NCBI RefSeq assembly: GCF_001949145.1
Contig: NW_019091415.1
Location: 985,415 to 1,049,414 of the forward strand
Source: Acanthaster planci
Taxonomy: Eukaryota; Echinodermata; Asteroidea; Valvatida; Acanthasteridae
Direction of reading: 5' to 3'
Length of the DNA stretch: 64,000 nucleotides
Position numbers and translations under genes: made by a program. The notes beneath the pieces were generated by a model. The model was not told where the DNA came from and made no database searches. It saw only the letters and a program-made list of their open reading frames with translations. Positions within the stretch are counted from its first letter, which is position 1, and every line of letters begins with the position of its first letter. Shown here piece by piece: positions 47,401 through 62,400 of this stretch.

Positions 47401-50400
47401 CCATAAAAAAAAAAGATATTTTGAAATAACACATAGAAGAAGGGTGAGGTGCCATGTCATGCAATTTCTAATGTTTTCAGTAGCAGGTGTTTTTTGGGGG
47501 GAGGTTCAAAGCTTGTTCAGTGAAGTATGAAAGCACATGAATAAACAAAAGAAACTCTGGATACATGTAATTGTAACTCATGTGACTGGCTCTAGAAAAA
47601 TGGGTAATAAGTCACCAGATTAAGGTTATGAGTTTTTGATTTGGCTAAAATTTGATATATGAATGACCCCTGTAGTGCGCTGCATTCCAGAGATAGACAT
47701 TTGTATATTCACATGGATTCAATAAAAGCACTTTTTGAGAAAAATCTCATACAGTGTAGCGCTTGGAAACACAATGCAACATGTATGTAGGATTTTCTAC
47801 TGAATGATCAATTTTTCATCATTAATCATCAGAATCCATGTTTGTTGTCACAAATTCTGAAAATATAAATATTACGAAAGCTTTTACAGGAAAAAACACA
47901 AAATCACGTTTTTGAAGAAATGTTGCCCTCAATCTTCAAATACCGGTAGACCAAGCCATTGCGTGTCTTGGCACTGCGCGATTTATTACCCTTTTATGCA
48001 AAGCTAGTCACATATACATTATAACTTCCGAGTCAATTTCCGTTACATGTACATGCAGTTATCTTAGATAGGATATCTGAGTTTCTGTAATATGTTCACA
48101 CATTTTTCTGCTGGAATACTGTGGTTAAGGATAGCTCTTTTTGCATGTGATGTAGGGATGTAATGCAAAAAGTGCAAGCTGACATCCTATGCATGTAACT
48201 AACTCATGATTCACATGTATTTGCCATTAACTCTTGACATCATCAGTTTCAGCATTTTCTAGAAGCACAATTATCTAAGTACGGTAGATCCTGGCCTTGA
48301 AGCGGAAAATCTACCCATGGAATACTGACTAATTCCAAAACCACTCTATGCACTGCCTCTGGTGCACTCTTTGATCTAATGGCCCACCCAAATCCCTGGT
48401 GCAACCCACTCATATGACAATTTGGATCGCAGCCACAGAAGAGGAAATAAATATCACCCGTTTCTCCCCAGCACCCCCCAGATGGTTTTATAACTCCCCA
48501 GTTGCCCTGGCAACCAGCTGAGCCAATGACAAGCATGAATCATCGGCAGGTCCTAATTGGCCATGACATTCAATGGGGGCCTTGGCAGTAGTGTTGCCAG
48601 GTCATGTGACTTCCTGTGTGCCCCACGAATCAGCTGACGGGCATTGTTCAGCAATTACTCCTCCTGTGGTGTTTCCGTGTGGAAATTGAGAGGGCAATAA
48701 ACTTTGGGGAATCAAAGCTTTTCCCCCTTGTACAACGGAAACCTAAGCTAGGTTTATTAAATGACAGGAATATATGGTGTATCATAGTTTTGATACTGAA
48801 AACAGATTTGCAAATGGATATGCAAATAAAAATTGAATTAATATTAAGTGTAGCGGATGCTGAACACCTATGAGCAGTCATGAAGCTGATAACATTGAAT
48901 ATTCAAACAAAGAAGTTTGATTACTGGACAAATGAAGGGAACTTAGATGGCCTCATGCGAGGATTTCTTGCAGCAGAAGGAATACAAAATTCGGGAAACT
49001 CACCTTGGGCACTTGTTGAATTTGGGATGCTCGTTTGACTGGTCACACTGGAAAGGGCACCAGTTTGGCCAATGGAGGTTGCTATGGCAACTGGTCGTGC
49101 CATTGGAGGGGGAGGGGGTGGTGGAAGCATGGCTGTGGGGATGAACCCAGCTATCTTGGTGGGACTGCTGGTGTTGCTGACTGCACCATTTTTGACCTGG
49201 TTTATGACCAAATTAGGAATGCCTTTACTGTCACAGTTCCTAAAAATGCTGTGTTCATGTACGTACAACACAAATACTACGGAGTTTTCAATCCTAGATG
49301 TCACATTGTCGTTGATTTTAAACCAAGGTTTTAAGCACTTGTCAATTAATTACAGAACCTAGGAGGTAATCCTCTCGAAAAAGTGACCCTAGGGCCTTGC
49401 CTCCAAAAAAATTCGGAACTGCCAGTGGCAAATACATGTATGCTTTCCTGTTTCAGGCACTGTTTTGAAAAATGCAAGAACTGTGTCTTACTATTATCCA
49501 AGTAATTCTTTTGGCCCCTTGTTTCCCTGTAACAATTGGCACAAAGGCTGGGTTTTGAGCACCAAGTAAAGAAGTGAGGGATTTACCTGTTGTTGGTAGT
49601 TGTCTTGGTGGCATACCAGCTGAACAAAGTCTGAGAGTGGGGCGGTGTCTGGGTGCTGGGAGTGTAACCTCAGCTGGTTAGAATAATGGGAAGCCTGCGC
49701 TAATGTGGGACCAGTGAAAGACGCCATCGTTCCTTGGATTTGACCTACTTGAAGGCAAGGAACAAGATTACAAAGAAAGCATCATGAAAGCAGAATTCTG
49801 CATTGCAAGAAAATAGGAGGAACATTGTCACTAACTTTTTTTCAAATTTTTTCCAAACTTTGGATTACTGCACTGTAAATTGTCCTGTTAAATTGACGCA
49901 CTTTATTGTTAATACTCATGTCCATTTTTATCACAAGTCAAACAATAAAAAAGGTAAAAGGAGTTTACATGGCGGATTTATCCTGGTCTTTCTCAACAAA
50001 CCATTACATATAATGTACGGTCATTTAATACGGGGTACCTAAGCTGCAGTAAATCATAAAAGGATGATTTTGCAGACTAAATGTGACCACCATAAAACTC
50101 TTCAATTGCTAAAATAGTTGTTAACATATATCAACCAACATTTCGAAAGATGTTGCTCCATTCCAACAAAAGCAGAACAAGTTTTTTCAGCATGCTTACC
50201 AAGGTATCGTTTGAACACATATTCTTATCTTCTCATTGGTTATGTCAACAGCTGACGAGAATAAATGCAGAAATTATGCAACCCTCAAGCTTCAATGCAT
50301 GTAGACTGTACAGAACTGTAGTAATATTGAACTCATTGGTATCTCACCCTTGTATTCGGTTGCCTGAGTAACCTGGGCCAGTCCTTGATGCAGGGAACAG

Positions 50401-53400
50401 GAAGACAGGCCACCATCTTCTTCAATCTTTGGTTCAACTTTCAGGACCCTCCTAGTTGCTGGGGAGGACTGGGATGCAAAGTTGCTGGCCCCCTCTGAGA
50501 TCTTGGGCTTGTGACTGACATGTGATAGGCTGGACGGGACCACGGGGCTAGTGCCTGCAAAGAGAGGTACCAGATGCAACACTGACGGTCAGCCATTTGC
50601 AAGTTGAATCTTGTCAAAAGCTCTTGTCTGTGGAGTACACGTCCAGGTGTACACTAGTCATAAATAAATTGGCTAGCACTGGCAAAAGATGTAGCCAATG
50701 CATCTCAGCCTTGCTTCAGTTAAGGCATCATATCTCAATTCCGACAATATCACGTATCCTTTGAACTTCTCCATTGTCCATTGTGTTTCCACAGAAACTA
50801 TTCACTCCAAAAGATTAAATTCACAATACAACTGGCCACTTTTTTCATGACATGTTAGTTTGTTCAGCAAGATTTTCCGCTGACATATACATTAGCTGAA
50901 ATAAATTGCATTTGCAGCTTGAAAGGGCACTGGGTTTGTCTTCTCCTCACCTAAACCTAACCTTTACCACAGAACCTGTCACTAACAACCTTATTTTTTG
51001 ATTACACCTGGGTAAAAATCGTACTGACAAATACTGGTAGTAACAAGCACTATTAAATGGCTTTGGGTTTTTATGTTTTTATTAATGACTTATTTTTCCC
51101 CCGGTTGGTGCAGTGTCACTTCTTTTTCGTTTCTTTAAAATGAAATGCCACCTAATAGGAATGTTCCTGGACCATGCAGTGATATATTGCAAACATCCCC
51201 TGACTGGTAAACGTACCAGGGTCAATGTCACTGTGCCAGCTACCAGATTGGCTGCTGAGTGAGGCAGGGGACCGGCCATAGAAGTTCAGATTCTCAGTGT
51301 CTTCCCCCACGCTGTCCACATCGTCGTCAGCTGAGGACATGGTGCTGGAGTTGCGCTTAATCCGCTTGGTGATGGGATGGTTGGGCTGGATGTGGCGACG
51401 GGTGGCCAGTGGCTGAGTGACATCGGTGGCATACTGGTAGTATGTAGGACTCTCCAGGTCACTTAGAGGCAAGGTGCACGAGGCCCCATCACAGATTGAA
51501 CCTGTTTGACCGACGGCAAATTATTCAATCACGAAAATGTGATTTTAGAATTTAAACAGCTCACAGAATGATGATATATATGTAACTGATGATGATATGG
51601 TCTGGCCTGAGCTGAAATGATTAGTCACTGGAAATTAAACATTCTTAAATTACAGTAACTCGGAAATGAAACTGATGAGTTTGTTTCAGCAACACTTTGC
51701 CAGATATCAGAACAGAATATCAGATAGAATTCTTCACTCAGAATCAAAATTTCAATCTCAATATTATCAGAAGGTGGGCCAACAGTCATGTTCAGAAGAC
51801 CAACTGGACTTTGAATTAAAAATTTATGACATTTTATTCAAGGATTTTACTGAGGTTTTCCTTTTTCTTTGTCTCTTTCCTGAATCAGGAACAGAACTGT
51901 GACCCCATGATGGGATTGGAACTGATACCATTTGAAGTTCATATGTACACGAAGTAACAAAATTTCCATACATTTTTTGAATGAAGAAAGTATGAAAGTA
52001 CAGGGAACAAAACCGTCAACCAGTACTGCTGTTTCTGTGTTCTAAGAAGTTAAGAAACCATCATATTTCCATTTTTTTTCTCACGCTGGCCACTATCTGT
52101 AAAACACTACTTTTGCTCGTCAGAAATGCCAAGGGAAATCACGCCAGAAAGGTATTTTCCTGAATCTGTATAACTGACTTTTCATTCACAGCCCAGTTAA
52201 GAATTCCCAAAAAATTCCCAGCATGGTTCTATGAGAATTTTTTCCTTATTCTCTTCAAAAATATGCAAGATCTTTGGAATACTAAAATTTATGAGCTGGA
52301 CACGTTATTTAATCTCCACATAAGACTGCTACGAGTGGAAACCAATTCAACCAAGCAATAACTGTATCTTTTCTTTAAGATTTGTAACAAACAAGTCATT
52401 CAGTAAACGCTGAAGGAAACTCACCTTGGGTGAGTCTTCTCAATTCATTTGAAGAGAAAACACCGCTGGTGGCAAAGCTATTTGGTTCTTCTTGGGTAGT
52501 AACAATAGTTACTGAAAGAGAAGAAATAATATAGCACTTTTGATTTTGTTTCATTTTTTGTTTCAACACAAATTTTCTGATATTTTTAAAAGATTGTATA
52601 AAATGTTTTAAATAGCCAATTTTAACCAACAGAAAGCTGTTGTGTTTCATAGTGCTCCATCAATTCTCTTTTATTAAATTGCAGGTCACTTATTTGGCCA
52701 TGAGTTACATACATTCATGTACATGTAAATCTGTCCTCATTTCAATGTACTGGTACTATATGCTAACGTTTAGGCATTATTTAAAATAAAACAATGTCAC
52801 ATGTTCATGATAATTAAATGCAAACTAAATGTAAGTTGTTCTGGCCTTGTGCATGGTGCACTGGTGTAAGGTTTTATTCCATTTCTGAGGGGAAGACGGT
52901 TTTCATAAACGGAAGCAAGCTACATGTATTAAAAAATCCTACAACCTGTCCAAATATAATGGGCTGCTACTTAGTGCTAAGAAGCACTACTGCTTGTCAA
53001 ATGTGATGTATTCAGCAAACAGTAGCTAAGGATTTGCTACGCATACGTATATGTACACTGTGCATGCCTTTAAATGTGCTTATTAGGCCCCCCCCCAATG
53101 ATTAGGTTTCCTGTTTCTGCACCAATCATACATGTACAGCATTGTACATGTACAAATGGGAGCCTAGAAAGCCTTTTTTCTTGGGGGGGTGGAGAAATTT
53201 TGGGAGAAGTTGAAATCAAAACTGGAGAAAATAATAGACTATTGTGGTTTCAAGGGTCCATGATGACCTCCATGGACAAACTGAACATGAATTGTTTCAA
53301 ATATTGAAACAAGCTGTCCATCCACATGTTCCGGAAGAAAACATGGTGGCTAGAATTGCACACTGCACAGTTTGGAGCTTGAATATTTGGCCCTGGTCAG

Positions 53401-56400
53401 CCTGACTTTCAACCTCCAAATTTGCCAAAATTTTGATTTGGTTGAAAAGTTATGGGTGAACACATCTGGTCAGTACAATTTCTAAAACACCCAAGAATTG
53501 GACTGAATTTTCTGAACTTATCCAAAACAAGTATAGATGCACTAGCAGCGTGTAGCGATGTCCGTCACAGATATATGCAAATTTTCTATGTTAATGAGAT
53601 ACCTCTCAGGGGTAGGGCAGTATCGCCAAAAACTTCTTTTAAAGTTTTTCCTTCCATGTATTATTCAAAAAGGCAACTTTTAAAATTATGGATATTGTTT
53701 AAAAACGAGCAGTTTTCAATTAAATCTTGTAAAAACCACTTTTCATGGGCCCTTTAAATGTGCCAAGAGGTTCAATGCACTTATTCATGAATGTACCCAT
53801 TTAGTGCCGTTACATGCTGCTAATTTTGTTTGTCTCCAGTCCACGCAGTTCAAGCTGTCAAATAAGAATAAAAAACAAAGGAGCTGCAGCAACTTCTGAG
53901 CTAGCAAGGTCCAACCCTCTTGTCCTTGCCCTTGGCATTTCTATCATCATCCCATCCGCCTTATTATTTGCCATTTCCCTAACCCATAGTGCAGGCCATT
54001 GACCCATCCTATGCCTTACTGCCACAGCTGATGATGTGAGCCAGCGGGGAGATCGGGAGCTCACAGCCCTCCACCCCTCCACCCCAATGTGGACCATTCC
54101 AGTGAAGCTGGCTGTGTACACAACACAATGACACTGGTGTCCATGGGGACCCAACTACCAGCCTGTGCAATATCCTACTTGCATGTTTGTGTCCTCTTAG
54201 CCTCCACATACATGTACATTTATACCCTGTGGGCCAAAAGTTTATTTATCATCAAAGCTGACTGACCAGGATGTGGGGGCAAACCTTCACAAACAGCCAT
54301 TTCTAAGAAGTTTCACTTTCGCTTTGCCTACTGTATGCACTGGGGCACTCTCTGGGGCACAGCAGCACTGGTACATCAAGCTCAACAATAGGGGACGCAC
54401 CCCATTGTTCCTCAGCCATAATGACCTCCCAGGGCCAATTGCCATGACAACATGAATCAGCATGTTATGAAGTTTACTGTTGCATGTTTCAGTAAGCTGA
54501 TATTGGCAAATTAAATAGTGATTAGCATGGCAATGAGGCATTTATAAAGTGGTACATGTACACATAAATGGCCTGATCAAACCTTCCAAATTGTGTGGTT
54601 TATAAATGTGTAATGTACCATTCCTGATTGTACGCTGACGTTGAAGGGAATTAGCCCTCATAAAAATGCAATAAATAAAAAATGAAAACCGAACAGGATA
54701 AGAGAATATGTTGCTATGTCTCCAAGACCACAGAAAGACGTGTGTGGCTGTGTCAATCTTCCTGCAACAATTTCTGCAAGGTTTTAGCCAGAGGGGTGCC
54801 TTGGACATTTTTGAACCCCCTCTGGGCCATTTTGGAAGTACCCTGATATTTTCAGTTCATGACAAGTTTGAACTAAGTATGCTAAATGATGTAAACCTGA
54901 CGGGCTACGGGTAGAGAGAAGCCAGAGAGGAAAACATCAGGATCTACCCTCTTGTGGGCCCCAACCCAAGTTGTTTACTGATGAGATGCCTTGATTTCAC
55001 AATCCTTATGACTCATCCTCCAGGAAGCATGAAAAAGGCCATCGGTGGAAAGTTCAACGCTCACCACAGAAAAATTTCACCACCAATAAAGTTCTCTGGG
55101 AAAAACTGTCAGGATTTTGAAAACTCTAAACAACATACAGCACCGAAGGCAGTGGCAGGCTTCATCATGAGGACGTTGATCCCAATTGTTCCAGAAAAAA
55201 TATTCCCAAAGGCCCAGTAGGATCCAAGGTTACGAGGCAGTACTTTAGAGTAATTACACAGTACCTCAAATTTTTTTTCTTGGAAAACAGCAGTTGATGC
55301 ATGCCAAATGGGTCACTAGAGTGACACTGTATTGCACAATGTAAGAGGGATCAGTCCTGGTGAACAATCCACTTTCTGTACATGTATAAGACTTTAATGT
55401 GATCCCCTTACAATGTACTCACATGACAAATCATGTGCCTGTGTATGAACTTTTGCCAATTATTTACATGTATTTTGAATACAGGCCACTGCATGGAGAG
55501 AACTATGGAAGTTAAGTGTTGACTTGTCAGCATGAGTATGTCATACATGTAACACTGCACTAAAAAGAGATAAACTGTCTCATTACTTGTGAAGTACATA
55601 TGTAATACAAATGTAATATATTTGAATAAGTTTACAAAGATCATGGCTCTTCTGCAATGGCACACTGCTTCTGCTAGCCAGAAATCCTCCAACAATGGGC
55701 ATGATGAACACTTTGCACATAAAGCAAATGTTTGCCGGGATTTGCACAGAACTGTGCCCCATGTTCAATTTTGAAGAGGAATGCGATGCATTGTTACTAA
55801 ATGGCAGAACCCACATGTACACGTAGAGTGGACTGACTCTTGTAAAGTACTACTGTGCCCTGATTGTTTTTCACCAATGAAAGTCCAAAATTTGAAGAGA
55901 GAAGAACGATTTAAAAAAAAAAAACACTTCCAAACAAGCCTAAATGACACATCATGCTTGGACTGCCTTAAAGTGAATGACATGTGGGGGTCAGGACATC
56001 CATATGCCTCCAGAGAAAGTGGGAGGAAATCTCCACTTTCCCGCTTCTGGGAAAGTGGCCTGTGGTTCAGAAATTTGGTTTTTTTTGTGGAGTCACAGGG
56101 ACTGGCAGGGGACCTCATGTTGGCATTGAACTGTCAAGACCTCAAAGTACCTGAACAAGAAGCTCCACAGCACCTACCTGTTCTGAACTACTGACTGAGG
56201 GGCCACAGCTAGGATATGGTGTGTGTCCATTGTGTACGTGTGTAGCATGTATGTAGCATGTATACAATAGTTGTAATGATGAACATATTCCTTGCTCAAT
56301 GGTGAACTTGGCAGTTAAACATTACATTCAAGGTCTTAGCATACATGTATGTCATAACGCATAGTTTTATTGGCATTTACCAATAATCTCCTTAAACTCC

Positions 56401-59400
56401 TCCATATTAGTTCAAAATTGTACATTTTTCTGTTAATTTGATTGTTTTCTTATATTGTAACTGAAAAAACAAAACAAATACAGAAACCAAACCAAAGCCC
56501 CCACCCCCCCCAAAAAAACCAACAGACAAAAGAAAGATTATCCAGCTAGATGCATGTACAATGTGGATAAAATAAAACACATCGCAGATACATGAAGTTC
56601 TTATATTTTACCAATACATGTGGATATTATGATGTAGTTGTTTAGAAACTTACATGGATTCTGCCAATCTGGTTCACTGCCACTTTTGACAGACATGCTG
56701 TCCCCAGAATCACTTAGTGCCCGCTCTGTAAAGAGAAAAAAAGGGAGGTTAAAGACATAAGAAGACCACAAACACACATGTACCTGTGTACAAAAGATCC
56801 TTTGAACAGAAATCATGGGTCATAACCACTGGGCGATGTGGGGAGAGGGGAACACTTCGCCCTGTATGATAAGTTGAAAACGGAAAAAAAAAAAAAAAGA
56901 AATTTTTTTAAATGGAAAGGGGTGCAAAATATCCAATTTGCTCAAACAAAAAAAAGCAAAATCCAAATTGACCCCTTCCAGCCATTAATTGTTTATTATT
57001 AGTGTTTTTTGGTTTTTTTTGCTGATAAATGTTTTGCTTACATGTATCCCCCGCCTCCAACATTTTCCCCAGAAAAAGTGGTTTGTTCATTCCCACCCCC
57101 ACCCAAAAAAGGTCTTGGCTATTCCTGCAATACATCCAAAAATGAAGTCCCCCTCCTCCTAAAAACATGGATACAAACCCAACCTTTAATCCTCTTCTTT
57201 TTTCAGACAGCAACATTTCAAAGCACTGGTCCGATACAATTTCATACTAAGCTACCAGTTGCAAAATCTGGTGACATATCAAAACTTCCATGCAAATTCA
57301 GCATGGTCCTAATAAAAGAATGGTTAAAGGTAGTTTATACATGTAGGATTTGCACGATCTCAAAAACAGGACTGTCAGATTACATGTATCTGGAAATATC
57401 TTACTTGTAAAGTAAGTACGTAACAGTGTCAGACAAATCTGTGAAATCATCCGTCAGGAAGATCTTTGGAAAATACAATTCGTTCAAATACCGCAACCAT
57501 TAATGGGCGCAACGAAAGAGTGCGTGAAGCATTGAGCTGTTGGAAGAGTCTATACATACTGGGTAATACCGGTATACATGTACATACTGCCAACACGCCT
57601 TTGGTAAGCCTGAACTCATCATTAACTAACGAAAAAGATACTGGTATAACAAGTTTGTGGAATGATACACAAAGTAAATCACAAATCCCACAATTGGCCA
57701 ATTTTGACAAATTGCAGTACATGCAAATCCTATACACTACCTTTAAATACCATAGCTGGAGAGGCACATTTCACAAATTTATATTGTATTTTCTTCTTAA
57801 TCAATACTTTCCGTAATGGCTGGTGATATTAATTAGACCTTGTACACAAAAAAAGTGAATGCCTATAGATGCAACCATATTGTCCACATTCACTTGTATG
57901 CATTATCAGCATGCATGCACCACACAACCCTTGAACCTTACAAAATGATATGATGCTGCCACTGTGGGTTAGAGTGCATGTTGAAGGGGGTAGAATGAAG
58001 CAGTTCCTTGACTGGAGATGGATTACGGGAAAAGAGGGGACAGTCCCCAATCAAGAACCAGGGTCCTTGCATTTCCTGCACAGAATTCACTTCCTTACGG
58101 GCATGTTGGCAAGGCCATGTAAGGCGAACAAAAATGCCCATATTAAGATGTGCTCTATGCTCGGACTTTTTCCATCCTTCGGGCTCTATTTGGAAGCCGA
58201 CGACACCTACTGTACATGTTCACATTCTAGCTATAATTATAAAATCTTCACTTTCACATATTATAGGACTGACATTTAAGCCCCTTTTAAGCACACCCTT
58301 TTCTTACATGTGCGTGTACATCCTCGGAAATCAATTTAACAAGTGGCTACATGCAGTACACATGTACATCAGTGTTCTCCACGGCCGAACATTTTGGCAG
58401 GGCGGTAGACAAAATTGTGAGCGCGAAGCCCTTACGGTGTGGGGTCCGGGGCCCGCTTGACCCCAGAAAATTTTGGATTCTAGATGCTCTGTGGTGCATT
58501 CTGGGGCAATTTCCAGTCCACTTTCGTCTGTAATTTGGCCCCAAATCTGATTGCATTTACAATGAGAAATATTGGCTAGGATATTCTTCAGAAGGAATTT
58601 CTTCATTGAAAGATTTGATGACGAAATTATTTTTATTTCTGGAGCATTTTTTGCTGAACCTTAGTCATGTTAGTGACTCGAAACATGCTTCAGATGCACA
58701 GAGCATGCGGTTTTCTCAATGATCAGTTGACTGTGAAAAGGCAGAGTAAACACAAGCCTCAAAATGTGCCCTTGAATACAAAAGGACAAAAGAAATATGT
58801 TCAGGCAAAGATAAGTTTACAATTTCCAGCTCACGTCATAAAAATGAAGCAACCCCTCCATCAGAGCAGAGCATGGGGGCTGCTCAGGCATGGCACGGTC
58901 CTTCCACTGGCGCCCGCGCACACTCCGCAAAACAATGTTGTGCTGCGGGTACCAGTCACATGCACTGCGTGTACATGTACACGCTTGCGCAATACAATGT
59001 AGGTGTACATGTACAAAACATACGCGATGGTTTTTTGGGACACGAGGTTGACCATGCACAACGATAGGCAGCCAACGATCACCTGAGATCTGAGATCCGA
59101 ACCATTCATTGGGCTGTGGTTTAAATTACACAGTGACGAATTGCAAACTGGCTGCGGCCCCTCTACATAGACTCGCGCGTAACATCAGGCCATAGCCAAG
59201 TTATTTAGACCCAGCTTAGTTTTCGAAAAATACGCCCTCTTGCGTTAAGGAATTTCTACTTTAATAAACTGGTTCTCGACGCTACTACATTTTGAAAATG
59301 CATTATATGGGAGGAGAGGGACCAGTCTACACCAAAACAACATGCCTTACATAACGCGACGTCACGTATAGACTCGTGCTGCACTCAACTCTTGGTGTTC

Positions 59401-62400
59401 CTTGTCATTGTCAGTACATCATAAGCGTCGTCCGTAATTTCAAACTTGATCCACAAGCTGCGGTAAACCTCCTTTTTATTAAAGTCTTGAGAAAGTAGAC
59501 ATTCGGGGAAAACTACACTACTCAAAAAAATAGCAGGATCGCACAAATTTTAGTAGGGTGGCAAATTTTTGTGGGGCGGCCCAAAATTTTTAAAACAGCC
59601 CGTGGAGGACACTGCCACATGTACATGTATATCAGTTGTGCTCATATCTATTAATGGGTATCATTTCACAAGGGTTAAACTATGAAAGGGCTGCATACAT
59701 GTATAAATTAAACATCATGTACATTATACTGCAGACTGAGCTCTTTTTTTGAGTAGTTTACATGCAGAATACATACATGTTCATAAACTAAATGTTTTGT
59801 GAAAACTGATCCCCTTTCAATTGTTCTGCAATGTACATGTACATGTAGTTTCTATGCCAACCTAAATTGAAAAATATTGTGCATGTACATGTGCAACCGT
59901 GTAAGAAACCCTGTCCATATTATCATCTACATGTACCTGCAGCTTAACACGTGTACTGTCTGAAAAGTATGTTTCCCAAATAAATGTCCATTCATAACAC
60001 TCAATAATATACTATATGTTTAGTGTTGCTCACCTGGGCACTGGTGAACACACCCAAGCATGCACTCTGTTCTTGTATCAATGTACATGTACATGTACAT
60101 TTACATACCGTATATGACACAGTGCACTCAACTGTTGAGTATGAATGGACTAAAAGGCACATACATGTACACTGTAATCCTTTTAAAAGATGTCCTCAAG
60201 TCAGGTCAATGATTCTAACAGGCCAGTGTTAACCAAGATCAGGCGTAAAGAGAGTAACCATTGTAATTGCAATGCACTGGCATCACTGTTGGTCCCTATG
60301 GCTTTGCTGCAAGTACCACTGCTGGTACATGTACATGTACATGCATGTATGTATGAACACATGTGTACATGTACATGTACATGTATGTATGAACACGTAC
60401 CTACATGTATGCCAATGTGTGCAGACGCTGTATTATATAGGGCCATAGTGAAAAAAGTTCTCTCCTGCTTGAAGAAATTCTTACATGTATACAACTTTGA
60501 GTATCTAGTACTACTGCATGCACTTGTGAACCATAACTCTAGCACAAGTCTTGTTCAAGTTATGATTTACAACTGAAGACGAGAGACATATTTTTGCCAT
60601 ACAGTACATGTACAGTGTATGTATGTCCATACTGCATGTTTATGTAATGCTAATGGCCTTATTGATACGTGTATGTGGATGGTCCACAGCTTTCAGTTGC
60701 ATGGATTCTATTCGATATATCCATGCAAACCTCAAGCGAAAAGTGCATCTGTGAGGACATACATGTACATACCAGCAAAAGTGAAATAACTACATACATG
60801 TATACTCTCCAGTTTATTTAAAAAAAATTCCCTGGTGTCAAAGTCTGAATAGATAATTCTGTAAAATCAATCTTTTGATTTCAAATACCGACACATGCTG
60901 CAAATTCTGGCACAGTAATATTTTATCTGATCTCATTTCTTTTCATTGAGAAGTGGGTCACTTCTGGGTTTGTACCGTGCATGTACCGTGCATGTACCGG
61001 TAGGCTGACTACAGAAGTTATTTCTTCACCTATTCAACCTCGTGATTCTTTGCCACAGCAAATGTGCATTGGGTGTTTGAGGACTTCTCCTTTACATGGT
61101 GTTTCTATCAAGGTGAATTGTTCTGTCTAGTTTCCCTGAAAAAGTCTGAAACTTAATTTTCATAATGTCTTCATCGTTAAAAGCTGGACAACACCCTTTA
61201 GCAGGTTGCCTACAAGAGTAAAAAATGGACATGCATATTGGCATAAATCCTCAATGTCCACATACCCATATGGTACAAGCCTCAATCACAGATGATGCCC
61301 TCCCTCATGAAGTCCTCCCTAAATTGAAATTACAGCACCGAATCAATCCTTGACCGTCCAGTACATACATGTGCATGTAAGTCCCCCACCCTACCCAATC
61401 CCCTCCAAATTCAACCCCCCCCAAAAAGGCAACCTGCATTCTGTACATGATCTCTTAACTAAAAGCACCTGTTAGTGTTACTACATAGAGCTGCATATAG
61501 AAATCAGGGACCTTAACCGTTCCATAGTCTATCGAAAGTCCTTGAAATTTTTTGATCATTAAACAGCTTGGTAAACCCCCCCCCCAAAAGAAATACATGT
61601 ACATGGTAACTTACACATTAGCCCTTCCGGACCCGAGTATCTCCTTAGTGAAGACAAATGGACAGACTTTGTGATCCAGGAATGCGATAACGTGTGTCCA
61701 GTATCATAAACATTTGCAAAATTACTGGTGCGTATTCTATCGGTATGCCAGACTCTAGAGAAAAAGCAAGAGCAGGCATGATGTTTGCCACCCCAAGAGA
61801 GATGCTGCTTGAAATCAGTGGATTCTGTGTAGCCAACAGTACCTGGTGGATAGGGTTTGTCACTCCCAACTGCAGGGTCATTGGTTTAAATCCAACAGCT
61901 GGTTACAGAACACGCAGTGACAATGGGCATAACACTTTACTCCTACTTGCCTCTTTCTTTGCCAGGAGTAAATAGGTACCTGGTACATGTACCTGTATGT
62001 GAGAGCAGAGGTAGTTACTGCAGCCATGGAAGTGCATTTGACATTTAGCAAGGTACATGTGTAGAGCCTGAAATGGCCACACTGAGCTTCATACTCCCCA
62101 GGGAGCTGAGACTGCAGGCCAAGTGAGCAGGAATAACAGTGATGTTTTTGTGCAACATACATGTATACTATACATGTATAATATATGCGTAAGAACGGCC
62201 AATTCTATGTACCAAATGTACATTTACATCATGTACATGTACATGTACCGGTACTGTGCAGCATGCAGTGCTGCATGGCCTGTTCCCAAGCCCATAAGGA
62301 TCAATGCACTAAAAACAACTGTACATGTACATGTATTTCAACATGCTCTCTGGTTTCACACTTACTTTCACCATAATGATGGATTCCATCGACAATCCCA

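Larger units (their letters stand above)
56726..62365. other. 5.6 kb intron of the unknown gene
   Basis: Contains a possible inverted-repeat element (58370-59614), dense ACATGT arrays (60061-60415) and a SINE (61790-62010). The longest plus frame (58008-58460, 150 codons) has no recognisable domain and crosses the edge of the repeat element. Confidence 0.5.

Noticed and set aside
49035-49362. Overlapping plus frames, Gly-rich or hydrophobic
   Set aside because: Antisense to the proline-run exon; the GGG runs are the complement of CCC codons.
55781-56194. 137-codon plus frame with several CxxC pairs
   Set aside because: The Cys spacing does not form a known zinc finger, there are no splice or promoter signals, and an equally long frame lies on the other strand.
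58008-58460. Longest plus-strand frame, 150 codons
   Set aside because: No domain, poor codon pattern and it runs across the end of an inverted-repeat element.
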